A DNA stretch of 46,535 bases from Armatimonadota bacterium (GTDB lineage: Bacteria > Armatimonadota > Armatimonadia > Armatimonadales > Capsulimonadaceae): positions 1-46,535 of the forward strand of contig JANXNV010000134.1 of NCBI GenBank assembly GCA_025353925.1. Direction: 5' to 3'. This document shows positions 42,153-46,535 of the stretch, piece after piece; position 1 is the stretch's first letter; each line of letters begins with the position of its first letter. A program made the translations under genes and the position numbers. Below the pieces are notes generated by a model. That model did not search any database, was not told the DNA's origin, and was given only the letters and a program-made list of their open reading frames with translations.

Positions 42153-44696
42153 TTACTTCTGAAGTACGAAGCTTCCGCTGGCACGGATATCTCGTGACGA
42201 CGCCCCGATTTCGACTAAGTAGCGGCCACTGTTGCTCTTCCAGTGCCTAAGGGCAGTGTCATAGTAGGCCGCTGCGCTGTCGTCGAGTCGAAAGAGCACC
42301 TGTTTTTTCTCGCCAGGCTTCAGCGAGACGCGCTGGAAGCCCTTCAGCTCCCGAATAGGGCGGTCAATTTTCGGGGCCGTGTCGCGAACGTAAAGCTGGA
42401 CCACTTCATCCCCAGACCGCTTCCCTCTATTTTGCACCGACACCCGGACAAGAATCGGCTTGCCGCGTTTCATCGTCGGAGGAACCTCCAGACCGGAATA
42501 CGCGAAAGTCGTGTAAGAGAGGCCATATCCAAACGGATAAAGCGGCACGATTTTGTGCTTGTCGAAGTGCCGATACCCAACATAGATACCCTCGGCGTAA
42601 TTGACTGTTTCCGGCGTGCCGGGATAATTACCGAAGTCGCTGTAATCCTCGCGACGCAGGGCCAGCGTATCGGTCAGCTTGCCGGATGGGTTGACGTCAC
42701 CGAATAGTATTTCCGCTATCGCGTTCCCACCCTCCTGGCCGGAGTACCAGGACTCAAGAACAGCGGGGACTTTATTCAGCCAAGAGTTCATCAGAATCGG
42801 GGTACCGTTCGCCAGGACGACGATAGTGTTCTTATTGACTGCTGCGACCGCCTGGATCAGCGCATTCTGCTTGCCGGGCAGCTGCAGGTCCGGGGGATCA
42901 AGTTCCTCGCCTTCCAGAACGTTCGAGAGACCGACAACGACGACCGCCACATCGGCATTCTTCGCGGCGGTAACCGCCTCCGGGAAGACATCGGCTTTGG
43001 TGCCGGGAAGCCGCCATCCGAGGAAGCAGCCCGCGCCGCCCATGCCCTGATACTGCTCCACCCGAATCTTGTACGCTTGGCCCGCCCGAAAAGCTATCGG
43101 GGCAATTTTCGGGGTCCCTGTGCCGTGGTCGGACCAGTAATCAATCACCAGTTTGTCATCGATGTACAGGCGGCTGCCATCGTCGCTGTCAAGCTGAAGA
43201 ACATAGTCGCCGGTCACGGGCGGCTTCAGAAAGCCGGTCCAGCGCGTCGAGAAGTTCTCACGTGACAAAGTCGGAGCCGGGGGAGCTGAGTTCCAATCGT
43301 TCGCGATCTGCGGATCGATGCGTGTGAGAGCCGGAGCACCGGTGAGGTCACGATTGGCAAAATATTCCGCCTTGAGTCCGGTCTGTCCGGGCTTAGTGTC
43401 TGGCGGGGCAAAAGCCGTGGCAGGGATCGGAGTCAGCACATCGCCGCCGAGCGGCGTTCCCTCGATGTAGTTCACCGCGATTTTCCCGGCGGTTTTGGTT
43501 TTGATGCCTTCGAGAACGCTGACCGTGTAAAATGGAGTGACATCCGCACTCCACCGCCCGCCGAGGAGGCCAACGGCGGCATTCGGCCCAATGACAGCAA
43601 TGGAATTGATTTTCGCCCGGTTCAGTGGAAGCAAACCACCCGAATTTTTCAGCAAAATAATTCCTTGCTGCGCGATGCGCCGTGCCAATGCCTGGTGCCC
43701 TGGACTGTTGACCGCGGCGGCGTTGGAGGAGATGGGGCCATCGAGCAAGTGAGTTCGGACCATCGTCCGTATAATCCGGCGCACTTTATCATCGATCACG
43801 GACTGCTTGACCGTGCCGCTTTTGAGAGCGGCTTGAAGCGCTTCCGGGCTGAAGAACTGCGGCGCGGGCATTTCGATGTCGTTGCCGGCGTTGGCGGCCT
43901 CTGCCGTATCGTGGACGGAACCCCAGTCGGAGATGACTAGTCCGTCAAACCCCCACCCCTTTTTCAGCGTATCCGTCAGCAGGAACTTACTCGAAGCCGC
44001 CCAGGGACCATTGACGCGCCCCAGTGCATCCATCAGTGACCAGGCATGGCCTTCGACGACGGCAGCCTGAAAAGGCATCAAATAAATCTCATGCAGCGCA
44101 CGAGGATTGACGACCACATTAACCGAGTGCCGCCCCGTCTCCTGATCGTTGCAAACGTAGTGCTTAATACATGCCGCCACGCCCTGCGCCTGCATGCCCT
44201 TGACGAAAGCCACGCCCATCCGGGCGGTCAGAAAAGGGTCTTCACTATAGCTCTCGAAATTGCGGCCTCCCTGCGGAGTGCGGTGGATATTCAGGTCCGG
44301 CCCGTAAACGACCTGCCGGTTCTTCGCCCGCGCTTCCCGGCCCATCGCCGCGCCCATCTGCTCCGCCAGACTCGGGTTCCAGGTAGAGGCCAGCACAACA
44401 CCCATCGGAAACACTGTCGCCTGTCCGTTTTTTACCCCATTCGGCCCGTCAGAAGTCCACAGGGGCGGAACGCCCAGACGCGGGATCGGCAGCGTCTTTA
44501 ACCGCTGCGGGTCCCCCGCTTCCAGTGCCAGAAGGCTTAGCTTTTCCGGCAGAGTCATCCGGCCCAGCAGGTCGGATACCCGTGCCTCGGCTGGTGCTTT
44601 GGAATTGGTGTAAAGAGGGGTGGTGGGTAAAGCGTGAAGAACAACAGCGGGCAGACAGAGCAAAGTAGTAATCAAGACAAGGCGAGAAATAGACAT
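42153..44696 (-). CDS. Secreted GH3 beta-glucosidase with PA14 domain
   Basis: An 847-residue exported glycoside hydrolase. The signal peptide ends near residue 23 (HALP). The GH3 N-terminal barrel (about 40-340) shows [35 protein letters not shown] and the nucleophile Asp in [17 protein letters not shown]14 domain (about 400-545, [13 protein letters not shown] to [18 protein letters not shown]) is inserted in the second GH3 domain. The end is a fibronectin-III-like domain ([20 protein letters not shown]). It probably removes glucose from beta-glucosides; PA14 may bind carbohydrate. The start is ATG at 44696, directly after a -10-like TAAAAT, so the mRNA may be leaderless. Confidence 0.92.
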   Translation of the reverse strand: MSISRLVLITTLLCLPAVVLHALPTTPLYTNSKAPAEARVSDLLGRMTLPEKLSLLALEAGDPQRLKTLPIPRLGVPPLWTSDGPNGVKNGQATVFPMGVVLASTWNPSLAEQMGAAMGREARAKNRQVVYGPDLNIHRTPQGGRNFESYSEDPFLTARMGVAFVKGMQAQGVAACIKHYVCNDQETGRHSVNVVVNPRALHEIYLMPFQAAVVEGHAWSLMDALGRVNGPWAASSKFLLTDTLKKGWGFDGLVISDWGSVHDTAEAANAGNDIEMPAPQFFSPEALQAALKSGTVKQSVIDDKVRRIIRTMVRTHLLDGPISSNAAAVNSPGHQALARRIAQQGIILLKNSGGLLPLNRAKINSIAVIGPNAAVGLLGGRWSADVTPFYTVSVLEGIKTKTAGKIAVNYIEGTPLGGDVLTPIPATAFAPPDTKPGQTGLKAEYFANRDLTGAPALTRIDPQIANDWNSAPPAPTLSRENFSTRWTGFLKPPVTGDYVLQLDSDDGSRLYIDDKLVIDYWSDHGTGTPKIAPIAFRAGQAYKIRVEQYQGMGGAGCFLGWRLPGTKADVFPEAVTAAKNADVAVVVVGLSNVLEGEELDPPDLQLPGKQNALIQAVAAVNKNTIVVLANGTPILMNSWLNKVPAVLESWYSGQEGGNAIAEILFGDVNPSGKLTDTLALRREDYSDFGNYPGTPETVNYAEGIYVGYRHFDKHKIVPLYPFGYGLSYTTFAYSGLEVPPTMKRGKPILVRVSVQNRGKRSGDEVVQLYVRDTAPKIDRPIRELKGFQRVSLKPGEKKQVLFRLDDSAAAYYDTALRHWKSNSGRYLVEIGASSRDIRASGSFVLQK

Positions 44697-44702
44697 GGCG
44701 TC

Positions 44703-44708
44703 ATTTTA
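44703..44708 (-). promoter_or_regulatory. -10-like box abutting the GH3 start
   Basis: On the minus strand TAAAAT ends 6 bases before the ATG at 44696, the same spacing as nadE. No -35 hexamer at 17 bases is visible, so this is weaker evidence. Confidence 0.35.
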
Positions 44709-44884
44709 GTCAACACCATGCCTAATTCCTCCTACACGGAGCATTTGCTCGCTCACCGTGGCGTCAGCCCCTACTTAGTCATCATCACGATGACGTGTTT
44801 TGGCTGACACGGAAGCTTTGAGTGTATGACGCGGCTTAGGCACCACAGAGTCCATACCTTCCACGCTCTTCCATATCATCTCAA
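44709..44884. other. Intergenic stretch with no recognised gene
   Basis: Between the GH3 gene start and the insertion element I see no gene, only short reading frames without family resemblance. It may hold further degraded parts of the GH78 gene or of the element. Confidence 0.4.
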
Positions 44885-45446
44885 TGAAAACTCGCCGCAG
44901 CAAGCTGCGGTGTATCTAAAAGAGGGCGGCGTTGCCCATCGCGCCTAAAACAGCTCTAACTGCGAGGCAGGCGCACCTTCCTCCGCAGCAAACTTGCGGT
45001 ACTCAGCTTCGCGCCCCTAGCTGGCAACATAATGGCGAGTCGTCTCTTCCGTGCCGTTGCGACCGACGGTGTTGATAAAGTAACCGCTCGACCAAAATGC
45101 ACCGCCCCAAAGCTGCGCTTTCACCGACGGCACACGCCGCAGTATCTCGCGGGTGGTAATGCTTTTGATCGTCTGAACGATCTTTTTGGGGCTATACATC
45201 GGCACCGACTGAATCAAGAAACGTAATCTCGTAGCGGTTGCTGATGTCGAAACAGACCCGCCGCAGCACCGCATCCACCTCGTCCGTGACGACTGCATGG
45301 CGGTACTTCGTCGGACAAACCGCGTGATACAGAAGCACCGACACATTGTGACTTTTGTGAATGTATTCGCTCATGCGAATAATCATACCGAATTAGGACG
45401 CAAAACAGGTAACGAAGCAAGCTTTGGGGAATGACACCCGATGAGA
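44885..45446 (-). mobile_element. Defective IS200/IS605-like element (tnpA only)
   Basis: The ends carry the subterminal hairpins typical of this family. One is a perfect 7-bp hairpin CCGCAGC-AA-GCTGCGG at 44895-44910. The other is CGAAGC-AA-GCTTTG at 45413-45426, just upstream of tnpA. The transposase gene lies between them and no tnpB is present. On the minus strand a TTGAC (plus-strand 45447-45451) directly precedes the left end and would suit the pentanucleotide target of such elements. The outer right boundary is approximate. The element is inserted in a GH78 gene remnant. Confidence 0.75.
45017..45374 (-). pseudogene. tnpA: IS200/IS605 transposase TnpA, internally deleted
   Basis: The first part (MSEYIHKSHNVSVLLYH, PTKYRHAVV, CFDISNRYEITFL) and the last part (IQSVPMYSPKKIVQTIKS, QLWGGAFWSSGYFINTVG) are clear TnpA but lie in different frames. 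The segment that should join them and carries the His-hydrophobic-His metal motif of this HUH transposase is missing, consistent with a deletion of about 32 bases near 45200-45215. The catalytic Tyr in the final helix (RHYVAS) remains, but the protein stops right after it. Such a product could not carry out the single-strand transposition chemistry, so the copy would be immobile unless helped by another enzyme. Confidence 0.85.
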
Positions 45447-45801
45447 GTCAATGAACCTCAGCAGGCCCATCTGCCATTTCGCAGCCTTACTGCGAGCGGC
45501 AGGCTGACCGTTTTTATCCCAGACACGAACCTGCCACCAGCAGAACTGACCTGAATGGATAGCCTTGCCGTGATACTCAATATTGATGGAGTTTTCGGAC
45601 GAGACTTTGCCGCTGACCTCATAGGTCCAAGATCAGCTGCCAGTTCAACCGTGGGCACGCGGCATCGACCCCCAGTGGGCTGTATAGGAATTCGCAGCGC
45701 AGATGGCTGACTTGAAGTGAAGTCTCGGCATGCACCGAAAAAGCGCAAAAAAGAACGAGCGGAAAAGCAAGGTATAGCAGTAGCCCCAGAGAGCGTATCA
45801 A
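45447..45801 (-). pseudogene. N-terminal fragment of a GH78 alpha-L-rhamnosidase
   Basis: The frame starts with TTG at 45801 and gives a signal peptide (LLLYLAFPLVLFCAFSVHA) followed by VSHLRCEFLYSPLGVDA and CPRLNWQL, the usual opening of bacterial GH78 rhamnosidases. The frame then stops (near 45619), but a second frame continues the family sequence (SGKVSSENSINIEYHGKAI, FCWWQVRVWDKNG, AAKWQMGLL) until the left end of the IS element. An internal deletion with frame change therefore precedes truncation. The catalytic domain is absent. The TTG overlaps the glyS stop (TTGA), so the original gene was probably translationally coupled to glyS. Confidence 0.75.
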
Positions 45802-46535
45802 ACGACGATCCGATCGAAATCCGCAAACTGCTGAAACATCTCCCGCAGGCGGCCCAGCAAAGCCAGACGGTTGTCCCGCCGCTCGGCATCTTCGCCCATG
45901 ACCATGACCGCCTCGAAGAATGCGTCGACCGCAGGGCGGACCTCGGCCAGAGTCGCCAAAGCGGCGGAGTATTCACGCCGTGCCATCTGTGCCGCAAATG
46001 CCGGTTCAGCCGCACTGTAAGCATCCATCATTGCCTGTTCCGAAGCGTCGTCGAACAGTGCCGGATTGGGCTGTTGAGAGGAGATCGTGAGACCTTCCTT
46101 CTGCGCGAAACGCAGGATATTCGAGATGCGTGTCGAAGCCGCCTGCGCCTCTTTGGCCTCTGCACTGCTGATTAAGCGGCCGAAGGCCAGGGCACGCGCC
46201 TGTGTCTCGTAGACAGTGTACGTCTGAGTCGCCAGTACGGCTTCCCGGACATCATAGCGTACGGATTTTTCTTCTAAAGCCGCGTCCAGCCGCTGAGTCA
46301 GCAGAAGTGAGAAGCTCGCAAAGGCTGCCTCAAGTGTCGTGGTCTGCGTGACAGCCTGGCTGGAATACGCGTTCCAGGCCGCTTCGAAGAGCGCACGCGG
46401 CGCGGGGAGAGCCTCGGAAGTCGAAAGCAGCGCGACCAGCCCAGCGGCGGCACGGCGCAAGGCGTATGGGTCACTCGTCCCTGTCGGTGCGATGCCGATC
46501 CCGACATAACCGACCAATGTATCCGCCCGGTCGGC
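45798..46535 (-). CDS. glyS: Glycyl-tRNA synthetase beta subunit (5' end outside window)
   Basis: The C-terminal 245 residues of the beta subunit of the tetrameric (alpha2-beta2) glycyl-tRNA synthetase, which charges tRNA-Gly. The frame is open to the window edge, so the start is outside. Visible family features are ADRADTLVGYVGIGIAPTGTSDPYALRR (the conserved ADK-DTLVG and GTxDPYALRR type sequence) and the helical anticodon-binding-like domain that ends RLREMFQQFADFDRIV. The separate beta subunit indicates the bacterial two-gene enzyme rather than the single-chain GlyRS. The stop overlaps the GH78 start. Confidence 0.95.
   Translation of the reverse strand, partial: ADRADTLVGYVGIGIAPTGTSDPYALRRAAAGLVALLSTSEALPAPRALFEAAWNAYSSQAVTQTTTLEAAFASFSLLLTQRLDAALEEKSVRYDVREAVLATQTYTVYETQARALAFGRLISSAEAKEAQAASTRISNILRFAQKEGLTISSQQPNPALFDDASEQAMMDAYSAAEPAFAAQMARREYSAALATLAEVRPAVDAFFEAVMVMGEDAERRDNRLALLGRLREMFQQFADFDRIVV

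Noticed and set aside
45200-45215. Programmed frameshift joining the two tnpA frames
   Set aside because: Family comparison shows missing residues, including the HUH motif, so a deletion explains it and a frameshift would not restore function.

Overview
The window carries about 40 genes from a high-GC, diderm bacterium. The outer membrane is shown by a TonB-dependent receptor with its own ExbB/ExbD/TonB motor, a TolC-type channel and an RND pump. Prepilin-like proteins of the H-X9-DG (DUF1559) type, a glycine-rich single-RRM protein, FloA flotillin and a secreted GH3 glycosidase point most naturally to Armatimonadota (Capsulimonas-like), with Planctomycetota as the alternative. This is a judgement from gene content, not from a marker-gene comparison.

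Layout. 1-1394: end of a chemotaxis/signalling operon (partial cheD, then an HDOD protein). 1435-2027: RRM protein with a long pyrimidine-rich leader and a strong terminator. 2029-4638 (minus): frameshifted aldo/keto reductase, two tandem FKBP lipoproteins and a flavin-binding stress protein. 4691-6940: secreted alpha/beta hydrolase, small membrane protein and a DarT-like ADP-ribosyltransferase. 6949-9729: four-PAS GGDEF/HD-GYP protein. 9772-17227: ABC-F protein divergent from a run of plus-strand genes (phosphoesterase, FloA, pilin-like protein, Crp/Fnr regulator, histidine phosphatase, TlyA, cytidine deaminase). 17224-22296 (minus): TonB uptake operon ending in an M14-type peptidase. 22418-23404: TIM-barrel isomerase. 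23418-26991 (minus): cysE, LD-carboxypeptidase, nucleotidyltransferase, small CxxC protein and H-X9-DG prepilin.

27058-35639 is a large efflux operon: a consensus promoter with a palindrome over its -35 box, an AbrB-type regulator, TolC with a long low-complexity insert, a membrane fusion lipoprotein, an SMR transporter and an oversized RND pump. A decayed BrnT-type toxin-antitoxin pair sits inside it. 35646-40438 (minus) is a chain of overlapping genes, nadE, AAA ATPase, Toprim-like protein and rsgA. The AT-richer ATPase/Toprim pair looks like an OLD/PARIS-like nuclease or defence module inserted into a housekeeping operon, and is the best candidate here for an undescribed system. 40477-44696 (minus): secreted GH3 glycosidase and phosphoglucomutase. 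44885-46535: defective IS200/IS605-like element inserted in a truncated GH78 rhamnosidase gene that overlaps the end of glyS, which runs off the window.

Control signals. Several start codons lie 6-8 bases after a -10-like box, suggesting leaderless mRNAs, and a CGGGTATACT box recurs. TTG starts are frequent, three of them in TTGA stop/start overlaps.
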